From: Bacillota bacterium
GTDB taxonomy: Bacteria > Bacillota > Limnochordia > Darwinibacteriales > Darwinibacteriaceae
Length of the DNA stretch: 8,436 nucleotides
Assembly: GCA_012518325.1 (NCBI GenBank)
Contig: JAAYSR010000025.1
Span: 1-8,436 of the forward strand
Direction: 5' to 3'
The position numbers and the translations under genes are program-made. Every line of letters begins with the position of its first letter. Within the stretch, counting starts at the first letter, position 1. The notes under the pieces are model-generated. The model was not told where the DNA came from, did not search any database, and saw nothing but the letters and a program-made list of their open reading frames with translations. Of this stretch, positions 1 to 5,905 are shown one piece after another.

Positions 1-227
1 AGGGCTGCAATGCCTACGCCGGCATTGTTTCTCAGGATATTAATCCAATTGCGGAACCAGGCGTTAAACCACTGGCCGAAGGATGCATAATCGAACCCTA
101 AAACCAGCGTCTGCACTATTACCAAAAGGAGCAGCACCAGAGCGATGCCCACATGGGAATCTGCTGCCCTGGCGTCCATCAATCTTTTGAATAGGTTCCT
201 TTCTTTACCGCTTTTCGCCAATTGCAT
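1..227 (-). CDS. Sugar-type ABC transporter permease, N-terminal part (cut by window edge)
   Basis: This is the first 75 residues of an inner-membrane permease of the RbsC/BPD_transp_2 type; the rest lies beyond base 1. A charged, basic N-terminus (KSGKERNLFKRLMDAR) is followed by a very hydrophobic segment at about residues 26-44 (VGIALVLLLLVIVQTLVLG), read as the first transmembrane helix. A segment containing NWINILRNNAGVGIAA (about residues 60-75) then resembles the conserved start of helix 2 in ribose/galactose permeases, where a LxNILRQ-like stretch is usual. The ATG at 227 begins 13 bases after the ATPase stop codon, preceded by a GAGG-like ribosome site. ATG at codon 17 is a less likely alternative because it would remove the basic N-terminus. 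Family assignment rests mainly on this short match plus position behind a binding protein and an RbsA-type ATPase. The substrate is unknown. Confidence 0.8.
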   Translation of the reverse strand, partial: MQLAKSGKERNLFKRLMDARAADSHVGIALVLLLLVIVQTLVLGFDYASFGQWFNAWFRNWINILRNNAGVGIAA

Positions 228-240
228 TTTGCCTCGCCCC

Positions 241-1731
241 CTACACTGCATCCAGTACTCCGCCGGTAGCCAGCCTCATGATCTCATGCTCAGTCATTGC
301 GCTGCCCGAGACTTCCCCTTGAATCTCACCATGGTACATTACCAGGGCCCGGTCGCAGATGCGAATAATCTCCTGAGCCTCACTGGACAAGACCACTATG
401 GCCATGCCCTGTTCAGCCAGTTTCAGGATAGTACTGTAGATTTCTTCCTTGGCGCCTACATCAACGCCCTGGGTTGGATTGTCTAAAATAAGCAGCTTGG
501 GATCAGCCGCCAGCCATTTAGCCAGTACAACCTTCTGCTGGTTGCCGCCGGAAAGGGTGTTAATGGCATCGGAGAAGCTCTGTAGAGTAATGTCCAGCTC
601 CTTCTGCTGGCGCCGGAAGATCTCCCGGTGCCGCTCCATGTCAACAACTCCCCGTTTGGAAAACAGGGGCCAGGTGACAATGGATGCGTTTTCCAGAGCA
701 TTCATGTCTTTAATTATGCCATTTTCCTTGCGGTTGCGGGGCACATAGCCGATGCCCAGCTGCAGAGCCTGTTCCGTACTGGCTGTTTTCACTTCCCTGC
801 CGCGGAAAATCATTCTGCCGGAAACACTTCGGTCAGCCCCGAAGACTGTCTGGAAAAGGGCACTGCGTCCATCGCCAAGCAGTCCGGTAACCCCGAGAAT
901 CTCCCCTTCCCGCACCGAGAGATTGATATTCCTGAAATCCCGGGCATGGGTGAAATTTTCCAGGCGCAGCACTTCCTGCCCCAGTTTTTTCGTCCGGCTG
1001 AGCCTATCTATTTTGAGTTCATGGCCCACCATAAACCGGGCCAGATCGTCGGTGGTGACATCTGCCACCTCTCCCTCTGCCACCAGCTCCCCGTCCCGCA
1101 GGACAAAGTAGCGCTGGCAGATCTCCATCACCTCACCGAGTTTATGAGAAATAAAAATGATGCCTACCCCTTGCTCCTTAAGCGTTCTCATCATCTCGAA
1201 AACACGCCGGATCTCAGGCTCCGTCAGTGAGGTAGTCGGTTCGTCCATGATAATCATCGAAGCATCCATCATTATCGCCCGGCAGATTTCTACAATCTGC
1301 TTGTAGGAAGCATCCAGATCTCGCACCATAGTGCCGGGATCGATTTGGATGTTCATGCGCGCAAAGATTTCCTCTGTGGCTTTGTACATGCCCTTCAGGT
1401 CCAGGCGTCCCCACCTGTCCTTCAGTTCCCGTCCGATGAACATGTTTTCAAAGATAGGCAGATCGTTGATGAGATTGAGTTCCTGGTGAATGAAGGCAAT
1501 GCCGGCGCGCAGGGACTGGGCCGGAGTGTCGAACCTGACCCTCTGGCCATCAATGAAAATTGCACCGGAATCCATTTGGTGAACGCCGCCCAAAATATTC
1601 ATCAGAGTTGACTTGCCGGCCCCGTTTTCGCCGATCAGGGCGCAGATCTCCCCGCCCCGGACGGCAATGGAGACATTCTTGAGCACGACATTGGTGCCGA
1701 AGGACTTGGTAATGTTCTTCATCTCAATCAT
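241..1731 (-). CDS. Sugar-type ABC transporter ATPase with two nucleotide-binding domains (RbsA/MglA-like)
   Basis: At 496 residues this is a full-length cytoplasmic ATPase of the ribose/galactose importer class, with two fused nucleotide-binding domains. Domain 1 has a standard Walker A (GENGAGKST, 34-42), Q-loop (HQELNL, 82-87), Walker B (IIMDEPTTSLT, 160-170, catalytic Glu164) and switch His196. Its signature position reads LDASYKQ (139-145) rather than an LSGGQ-like motif. Domain 2 has a perfect signature (LSGGNQQK, 393-400). Its P-loop is GLLGDGRS (283-290), with no lysine, and its Walker B is LLILDNPTQGVDVG (413-426), with Asn418 where the catalytic Glu normally sits. By the usual pairing, the complete P-loop faces the good signature, giving one working site and one dead site. 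Loss of the domain-2 P-loop lysine is normal for this family; the Asn is an extra change. A GGATGTGAT ribosome site supports ATG 1731. The gene lies between the binding protein and the permease. Confidence 0.93.
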   Translation of the reverse strand: MIEMKNITKSFGTNVVLKNVSIAVRGGEICALIGENGAGKSTLMNILGGVHQMDSGAIFIDGQRVRFDTPAQSLRAGIAFIHQELNLINDLPIFENMFIGRELKDRWGRLDLKGMYKATEEIFARMNIQIDPGTMVRDLDASYKQIVEICRAIMMDASMIIMDEPTTSLTEPEIRRVFEMMRTLKEQGVGIIFISHKLGEVMEICQRYFVLRDGELVAEGEVADVTTDDLARFMVGHELKIDRLSRTKKLGQEVLRLENFTHARDFRNINLSVREGEILGVTGLLGDGRSALFQTVFGADRSVSGRMIFRGREVKTASTEQALQLGIGYVPRNRKENGIIKDMNALENASIVTWPLFSKRGVVDMERHREIFRRQQKELDITLQSFSDAINTLSGGNQQKVVLAKWLAADPKLLILDNPTQGVDVGAKEEIYSTILKLAEQGMAIVVLSSEAQEIIRICDRALVMYHGEIQGEVSGSAMTEHEIMRLATGGVLDAV

Positions 1732-1751
1732 TGCATCACATCCAATTACAA

Positions 1752-1775
1752 GGAGGTGGCCTTGAGGCCACCTCC
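1752..1775 (-). terminator. Intercistronic hairpin between binding protein and ATPase genes
   Basis: A perfect, GC-rich 10-bp stem (GGAGGTGGCC / GGCCACCTCC) with a 4-base loop lies 13 bases after the binding-protein stop codon and about 20 bases before the ATPase start. In transcript direction it is followed by TTGTAATT rather than a clean T-run, so it is likely a partial terminator or RNA-stabilising hairpin, not a full stop. In other importer operons such hairpins keep the upstream binding-protein message abundant relative to the membrane components. That role is inferred here. Confidence 0.6.
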
Positions 1776-1788
1776 CCCTGATTAGACT

Positions 1789-2733
1789 CTAGTATGGCGA
1801 ATTGGCGTCAAGGAACTTCTCGTAGTTTGTACGGTCAACGATGGTGGTTGGAATGATGATTACCTCTTCAACCTCTTCACCCTTAAGCACCTGCAATGCT
1901 ACGTCCACAGCATCTCTGACCATCGCCGGGCTGTACAGGGCAGACTGAATCCAGATATCTTCGTTCTCGGGCATCAGTTCGAAGTACTCCTGCATGCCGC
2001 CGCCACCGGTGATGACCTTGATGTCTGTGCGGCCGGCTTCCCGGATGGCCTGGAGCACGCCCAGAGAAGTCTCGTCGTCCATGGAGTAGACTGCATCGAT
2101 ATGCGGTACGCTGACCAGGATGTCAGCAAAGTCCTTCAGGCCGTCTTCCCTGGTGAACTGGGTCGCATAGGTGAGGACGTTCAGGTTCGGCGCAATCTCG
2201 GCAATTGTATCTAAGAAGCCTTTCTTCCGCAGGGCCGAAACAGAACCGGAAGAGGGCACTTCGAGCATAACAACTGTTGCATCCGGGCCTACTTTTTCTA
2301 CAATGTAGTGGGCTCCCTGGATGCCCATATCTTCGTTGTCGCCGGAGACCCGGTAAATGCCTTCTAGATCGATGACGATGTCAAAGTTGACGATGATAAT
2401 GCCTGCATCGAGGGCTCTCTCCATAGGGACTTCCATGCCTTCCCACTGCGGGAAAGCGACGATGGCTTCGGCCCCCCAGGTCATTAAGTCGTCCAGCTGA
2501 GCGGTCATCTCTTCTGCATTCGAGCTGGTCTGAATATTGTATTCCACTTCATCGCCCAACTCTTTGAGGCGCCCCTCAGCTTCATAGGCCACTGCTGCTA
2601 CCCAGCCGTGGGTTACGGCAGGAGCTAGAACGCCAATCTTGTAGGGAGGTCCTGCCAGGGCCTGCGGCGCTGAAAAGCCCACAATTGAAAAGACCAAAGC
2701 AAGTGACAAGAATACCAACATAAACTTCTTCAT
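1789..2733 (-). CDS. Exported sugar-type ABC transporter substrate-binding protein
   Basis: This 314-residue protein has a classic Sec signal: a MKKF start, a hydrophobic core to about residue 20, and an APQALA cleavage site after residue 27. The mature part is a type 1 periplasmic-binding fold of the ribose/galactose-binding class. It starts with a strand and ligand-loop motif (KIGVLAPAVTHGW, 32-44), then AFPQWEG (93-99), VSGDNEDMG (129-137), YSMDDETSLG (216-225) and a glycine run at 243-246. No cysteine is visible anywhere, so it cannot be a lipid-anchored protein of the usual Gram-positive kind. It is either freely periplasmic (diderm host) or held in another way. Strong SD AAAGGAGGA at 2741-2749 sets the ATG at 2733. 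It is the first gene of the importer operon. The ligand-binding residues do not identify the substrate, which could be a sugar or another small polar molecule. Confidence 0.9.
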   Translation of the reverse strand: MKKFMLVFLSLALVFSIVGFSAPQALAGPPYKIGVLAPAVTHGWVAAVAYEAEGRLKELGDEVEYNIQTSSNAEEMTAQLDDLMTWGAEAIVAFPQWEGMEVPMERALDAGIIIVNFDIVIDLEGIYRVSGDNEDMGIQGAHYIVEKVGPDATVVMLEVPSSGSVSALRKKGFLDTIAEIAPNLNVLTYATQFTREDGLKDFADILVSVPHIDAVYSMDDETSLGVLQAIREAGRTDIKVITGGGGMQEYFELMPENEDIWIQSALYSPAMVRDAVDVALQVLKGEEVEEVIIIPTTIVDRTNYEKFLDANSPY

Positions 2734-2740
2734 TTCAATT

Positions 2741-2749
2741 TCCTCCTTT
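2741..2749 (-). promoter_or_regulatory. Strong ribosome binding site of the substrate-binding protein
   Basis: AAAGGAGGA lies 7 bases before the ATG at 2733. It is the strongest ribosome site in the window, matching the high expression expected of a binding protein relative to its ATPase and permease. Confidence 0.8.
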
Positions 2750-2796
2750 GTTATTCTATCTGAAACTTGATAATGTTACGGTTAATATATTTCTCC

Positions 2797-2809
2797 TTTT
2801 GGTCCAAAA
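2797..2809. repeat. 13-base palindrome upstream of the importer operon (possible operator)
   Basis: TTTTGG-T-CCAAAA has perfect 6-bp arms around one central base, about 64-76 bases before the binding-protein ATG. Its position between the preceding terminator and the operon suits an operator. Because it is short and AT-rich at the ends, chance occurrence cannot be excluded. No convincing -35/-10 pair could be placed in this 180-base gap, although a TAGAAT lies at about 2754-2759 on the minus strand without a good -35 partner. Confidence 0.25.
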
Positions 2810-2860
2810 AACCCTCCCAAATTCGATGGCTGTTTCCAAAGGGCAATTCTTTTTTTGGCC

Positions 2861-2902
2861 GTTATAAATATAAAACAGCCTAAGCAATACAGCTCAGGCT
2901 GT
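2861..2902 (-). terminator. Intrinsic terminator of the aminomutase gene
   Basis: Twelve bases after the aminomutase stop, the transcript can form an 11-bp stem (arms 2892-2902 and 2875-2885, one G-U pair) with a 6-base loop. It is followed immediately by the U-rich tail TTTTATATTTAT. This is a conventional intrinsic terminator and separates the aminomutase transcript from the importer operon. Confidence 0.8.
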
Positions 2903-2913
2903 CCACGCATCCC

Positions 2914-4164
2914 TTAAAGGAAGTCCCTGATGTTCCGGGTAGGGAAGTTCCGAACGTCGAACACCCTGCCCTCCCAGGTTCTGATTTTTACATGATCCCT
3001 GCCCCGGGAAACGACGTACTCCGGCATGACAGGGGTTTTCCCATGCCCCTTGGGAGCATTGATGATATAAGTCGGAATCGCCATGCCTGAGGTGTAGCCC
3101 CGCAGATACTCCATGATCTCAATCCCGTCGTCAATGGAGGTTCTAAAGTGCAGGGTGCCGATGACCTGCTTGGCATGGAAGATGTAGTACGGACGCACCC
3201 TGAATTTGAGGAGCTCCTGGTTGAGCAGGCGCATTACGTATTTATCGTTGTTGATTCCGTTCAGCAGCACCGCCTGGTTCCCCAGGGGGATTCCGGCATC
3301 AACCAGCTTGTCGCAGGCCTCTTTTGCCTCCCTGGTCAGCTCTTTAGGATGGTTGAACTGCGTGTTGACATAAAGCGGAGGATACTTCTTCAGTATGCGG
3401 ACCAGGTTGTCTGTAATCCGCTGGGGCATCGTTGCCAACACCCGCGAACCCAAGCGGATAAACTCCACTGACTCTATGGCGTGAAGTTCGCCTAACAGCC
3501 AATCCAAAGCAGCATCAGACAGCAGCAGGGCATCTCCGCCTGTAATGAGCACATCACGGATCTCAGGATTCGACCTGATGTATTCAATAGATTCCTGCAG
3601 CTGTTTTCTTGCCGTGTGGCGGTCGCTGGAGCCGATATTTCTCCTGCGCTGGCAATGGCGGCAGTACATGGCGCACTGGTTTGTCACATTGATAATGACC
3701 CGGTCCGGGTAGCGCCTGGTAATGGAACCCGCGGGGTTGGTATACTCTTCCGCCATGGGATCCGCAAGCCCGTCTTCATTTAGCTCCGCCAGCAGCGGGA
3801 TGGATTGAAGCTTAATCGGATCCAGCCTGTTGTCATCATCAATCAGCGACAAGTAATAAGGAGAGACACTCCAGCGAAACTTTTCGCCGACTTTGCGCAC
3901 AGCTTCAATTTCTGCATCGTCTAAGGCCGTTAACTGACGCAGCGTCTCAACATCAGAGATTCTATTCTTAAGCTGCCACTTGTAGTCGTTCCAGTCTGAC
4001 TCTGTACCCTGCAAGTGGTCAAGGATCTTCCTCTTCTTTTCCTCAGCCTTTTCTTGCTGTGCCGGATCCATTCCTTTAGGCATCGTGTCCTTCACATCAA
4101 GATAGTCCTGAATTCTTTCCTTCAGTTGAACTGCCCTTTCCTGGGCTATCTGCTTTTTATTCAT
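2914..4164 (-). CDS. eam: Glutamate 2,3-aminomutase (radical SAM, PLP-dependent; lysine 2,3-aminomutase family)
   Basis: This 416-residue cytoplasmic enzyme belongs to the lysine 2,3-aminomutase family, which moves an amino group from C2 to C3 using an S-adenosylmethionine radical and pyridoxal phosphate. The [4Fe-4S] motif CAMYCRHC holds Cys164, Cys168 and Cys171. GGDALL (209-214) contributes to SAM binding. Lys376 in GHGKTPVMP is the expected PLP lysine. In lysine enzymes two aspartates clamp the substrate side-chain amine. Here the corresponding positions are Lys332 (FHAKQ in place of YQCDL) and Asn369 (IINAP in place of VVDAP), with the same 37-residue spacing. To my recollection, the characterised Clostridium difficile glutamate 2,3-aminomutase has these residues at these numbers. 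The predicted product is L-beta-glutamate, a compatible solute. A Lys/Glu-rich N-terminal region (about 1-60) precedes the barrel. SD AAAGGAG and ATG 4164 agree. The gene is a single-gene unit with its own promoter and terminator. Confidence 0.88.
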   Translation of the reverse strand: MNKKQIAQERAVQLKERIQDYLDVKDTMPKGMDPAQQEKAEEKKRKILDHLQGTESDWNDYKWQLKNRISDVETLRQLTALDDAEIEAVRKVGEKFRWSVSPYYLSLIDDDNRLDPIKLQSIPLLAELNEDGLADPMAEEYTNPAGSITRRYPDRVIINVTNQCAMYCRHCQRRRNIGSSDRHTARKQLQESIEYIRSNPEIRDVLITGGDALLLSDAALDWLLGELHAIESVEFIRLGSRVLATMPQRITDNLVRILKKYPPLYVNTQFNHPKELTREAKEACDKLVDAGIPLGNQAVLLNGINNDKYVMRLLNQELLKFRVRPYYIFHAKQVIGTLHFRTSIDDGIEIMEYLRGYTSGMAIPTYIINAPKGHGKTPVMPEYVVSRGRDHVKIRTWEGRVFDVRNFPTRNIRDFL

Positions 4165-4209
4165 GGCATCTCCTTTCCCTAGTCTGTAGTCCCTTTAAGT
4201 ATAGGGCTT

Positions 4210-4239
4210 ATTATAATACGGTTTTTGTGCATCCGTCAA
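4210..4239 (-). promoter_or_regulatory. Sigma-A type promoter of the aminomutase gene
   Basis: In transcript direction, TTGACG (4239-4234) and a perfect TATAAT (4215-4210) are separated by 18 bases. This is the best promoter in the window. Transcription should start near 4203, giving a leader of roughly 39 bases that includes AAAGGAG at 4170-4176. Confidence 0.75.
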
Positions 4240-4245
4240 AACCGT
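4218..4245. repeat. Inverted repeat overlapping the aminomutase promoter (candidate operator)
   Basis: Perfect 8-bp arms ACGGTTTT (4218-4225) and AAAACCGT (4238-4245) are separated by 12 bases. One arm overlaps the -35 element and the other fills the spacer next to the -10. A two-turn spacing of half-sites over a promoter is typical of binding by a dimeric repressor. No known regulator consensus is recognised. Confidence 0.45.
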
Positions 4246-4317
4246 GGAAAGGAGACTCAAATATGCATTGTCAGGGAATTTCAGCCACTTTCCCTACATG
4301 TTTTTTTAATAAACTTT

Positions 4318-4944
4318 TTACTTTCCCATTGTATAATGCTCTTCTGCCGCCGCTTGAACCGCAATAACCAAGGCGCGGACCGCATCCTGCAAAGCCAGGG
4401 ACGGGGCCCCTTTGTGATGCACCGCCTGTTCAGGCAGGTAGGGAATGTGAATAAAACCTGCTTTGATGGGCAGCTGCTCCTGGGCAATATAGTGCAGGAT
4501 GCCATACATGGTATGATTGCAGACAAAGGTTCCGGCACTGTTGGAGACGCTGGAGGGAATGCCGGCCCGGCGAATCGCCTCCGCCATGGCCTTGATCGGC
4601 AGGGTGGAAAAATAGGCGGCAGGCCCTCCTGGGACAACAGGCATATCCCGGGGCTGGCTGCCCTGATTGTCAGGAATGGACGCATCGTCGATATTGATGG
4701 CCACCCTTTCGATGGAGATCTCACATCTTCCGCCGGCCTGGCCCACCGCTATCACCACATCCGGGCGCTGGGCTTCTATCGCGGCCACAGCTGCTTTCAC
4801 CGCTGCCCCGAAAGCAGTAGGCAGCAGCGCTGCCGCAACCGCAATCCCTTCTGTTTTCTCCTCAGCCGCCCTCTGCACAGCTTCCCAGGACGGGTTCACT
4901 GTTTCGCCCCCAAAGGGGGCAAAGCCAGTCAAAAGCACTTTCAT
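4318..4944 (-). CDS. pcp: Pyrrolidone-carboxylate peptidase (pyroglutamyl peptidase I)
   Basis: This is a cytosolic cysteine peptidase (family C15) that removes N-terminal pyroglutamate from peptides. The 208-residue length is normal for the family. The N-terminus MKVLLTGFAPFGGE is the family hallmark. The catalytic triad is intact: Glu79 in the ISIERVAIN segment, Cys142 in SAGTFVCNH, and His166 in GFIHIPYLP. The start was set at ATG 4944 rather than the ATG nine bases upstream. AAAGGA (4953-4958) lies 8 bases from 4944 but runs into the upstream ATG, and 4944 gives the canonical MKxLxTGF start. It lies downstream of the PAS/MCP gene, behind a hairpin, and may have its own weak promoter. No convincing terminator follows. 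A 6-bp stem at 4273-4295 is too weak to call. Confidence 0.94.
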   Translation of the reverse strand: MKVLLTGFAPFGGETVNPSWEAVQRAAEEKTEGIAVAAALLPTAFGAAVKAAVAAIEAQRPDVVIAVGQAGGRCEISIERVAINIDDASIPDNQGSQPRDMPVVPGGPAAYFSTLPIKAMAEAIRRAGIPSSVSNSAGTFVCNHTMYGILHYIAQEQLPIKAGFIHIPYLPEQAVHHKGAPSLALQDAVRALVIAVQAAAEEHYTMGK

Positions 4945-4952
4945 GCAAACCA

Positions 4953-4958
4953 TCCTTT
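4953..4958 (-). promoter_or_regulatory. Ribosome binding site deciding the pcp start
   Basis: AAAGGA is 8 bases upstream of the ATG at 4944 but overlaps the first base of the upstream in-frame ATG at 4953. Only the downstream ATG can therefore use it. Confidence 0.65.
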
Positions 4959-4965
4959 ATCTGTT

Positions 4966-4993
4966 AGTCTAGAGAAATGCTCCCCGGTGTCAC
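4966..4993 (-). promoter_or_regulatory. Possible promoter of pcp
   Basis: GTGACA (4993-4988) and TAGACT (4971-4966) are 16 bases apart on the minus strand, matching the sigma-A consensus at 5/6 and 4/6. The start point would leave a leader of only about 14 bases carrying the ribosome site. It overlaps the hairpin at 4977-5007, so the two readings compete. Confidence 0.3.
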
Positions 4994-5007
4994 CCACAAG
5001 GGAGCAT
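4977..5007 (-). terminator. Hairpin between PAS/MCP gene and pcp (weak terminator)
   Basis: A perfect 8-bp stem (arms 5000-5007 and 4977-4984) with a 15-base loop is followed in transcript direction by TTTCTCT. The stem is GC-rich but the loop is long and the T-run interrupted, so termination is probably partial. Confidence 0.45.
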
Positions 5008-5015
5008 GCCAAAGG

Positions 5016-5032
5016 TTAAAGTCGGACTTTAA
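5016..5032. repeat. Perfect 17-base palindrome upstream of pcp (candidate operator)
   Basis: TTAAAGTC-G-GACTTTAA has 8-bp arms around one central base, in the 100-base gap between the PAS/MCP stop and pcp. With a 1-base centre it cannot form an RNA hairpin of normal loop size, so a protein-binding DNA site is the better reading. No matching regulator is recognised. Confidence 0.4.
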
Positions 5033-5044
5033 GTGTTCAGCTGC

Positions 5045-5821
5045 CTAGGAATAACTGCCCTCTTTCCAAACATCCAGGATCCTTTCCACCAAGGATTCAA
5101 CCTCATCGATGGCCTCCCGGACCTGATGGGCAGCCTGGCTGGAGCGGTCTGAGAGCTGTGCGACCTCCTCTGCCACCACCTGGAACCCCCGGCCTAAATC
5201 TCCAACCCGGGCGGCTTCAATCGTGGCGTTGATGGATACCATCTTGGTCTGCCTGGCCACATAGGTGATCCCGTTAACCAAATCTGCAATTTTCTCTGGT
5301 ATTGCCGCCAGATCCGCAATCATTCCTTCCACCATCTGCTGCTGTTCCTTAATCTTGGCGGCAGCCTCCAGATTCTCCCTTTCCAAGCGCTTTTCGAGGC
5401 TGATATCCTGTCCAAAGCCTACAAGTCCGAGGATCTCTCCGCGGTCACCGACAAGGGGAAGCTTGGAGGTGCGCAGCCAGCTTTCTTCTCCATTGCTTTC
5501 AGCAAGCAGCTCCTCTCGGTCCACAATGGCCTGCCCCTGCTTAAGCACGGTGGCATCATCCCGGGCAAACTGTTCGGCAATATGCTTGGGAAAGAAATCA
5601 AAGTCTGTCTTGCCTAAGACTTCAGCCTCATCCTGCACCCCGTTATTATCCAAGTCCACTCTGTTGGCCAGTATTTTTCTGCCCTGCGCGTCCTTGGCGT
5701 AAATAGCCATGGGCAGGTTGTCAATAATGGTGCGGAGCAGGCGGGTCTGTGCCGCCAGTTTCTCCTCAAGCTCTTCGATTCTCGCTTCAGCCCCCTGCAG
5801 TTCACTTACTTCAAAGTCCAT
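5045..5821 (-). CDS. Soluble PAS-domain protein with a minimal chemoreceptor (MCP) signalling hairpin
   Basis: This 258-residue protein has no signal peptide or transmembrane segment, so it should be cytoplasmic. A short acidic coiled coil (about 5-30) leads into a PAS domain (about 30-135). PAS landmarks are NLPMAIYAKD, the common GKTDFDFFP (70-78), and a C-terminal PAC part ending in GLVGFGQDIS. From about 136 to the end it is helical. It carries the conserved MCP tip, with SINATIEAARVGDLGRGF spanning about 186-203 and VVAEEVAQLSDRS following. Each arm is only about 45 residues, much shorter than normal receptors, and there is no room for methylation helices or a CheR tether. It might act through CheA/CheW or as a stand-alone sensor. 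The start is ATG 5821, with AAAAGGGG 9 bases upstream. A TTG-started extension to 5863 lacks support. It lies 84 bases downstream of the amidohydrolase pair with no clear terminator between. Confidence 0.85.
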   Translation of the reverse strand: MDFEVSELQGAEARIEELEEKLAAQTRLLRTIIDNLPMAIYAKDAQGRKILANRVDLDNNGVQDEAEVLGKTDFDFFPKHIAEQFARDDATVLKQGQAIVDREELLAESNGEESWLRTSKLPLVGDRGEILGLVGFGQDISLEKRLERENLEAAAKIKEQQQMVEGMIADLAAIPEKIADLVNGITYVARQTKMVSINATIEAARVGDLGRGFQVVAEEVAQLSDRSSQAAHQVREAIDEVESLVERILDVWKEGSYS

Positions 5822-5830
5822 CCCTGACAA

Positions 5831-5838
5831 CCCCTTTT
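5831..5838 (-). promoter_or_regulatory. Ribosome binding site deciding the PAS/MCP start
   Basis: AAAAGGGG is 9 bases before ATG 5821. It lies inside the possible TTG-started extension and therefore argues for the shorter protein. Confidence 0.55.
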
Positions 5839-5905
5839 CTGCAATTTTACAAAACCATATCAATATCTTCGCCCCGAAACCTCCGATTCCCTGTTAGCGC
5901 GAAAC

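Noticed and set aside
2914..4164. Plain lysine 2,3-aminomutase or EF-P lysine modification enzyme (EpmB)
   Set aside because: Lys332 and Asn369 replace the lysine-binding aspartates, and the 416-residue length with N-terminal extension and C-terminal tail is longer than EpmB-type proteins.
4273..4307. Stem AGGGAA/TTCCCT followed by seven T on the plus strand as a terminator
   Set aside because: The stem is only 6 bp with an 11-base loop, the T-run lies on the strand with no gene, and in the direction of pcp no T-run follows.
4225..5019. Long plus-strand open frame (264 codons) over the pcp region
   Set aside because: It lies opposite pcp, whose family N-terminus, catalytic triad and length are all intact. 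The plus-strand translation is rich in Arg/His/Cys with no recognisable domain, typical of an antisense shadow.
5045..5863. TTG-started extension of the PAS/MCP protein
   Set aside because: The extra 14 residues overlap the AAAAGGGG ribosome site for ATG 5821, and no ribosome site was found for the TTG.
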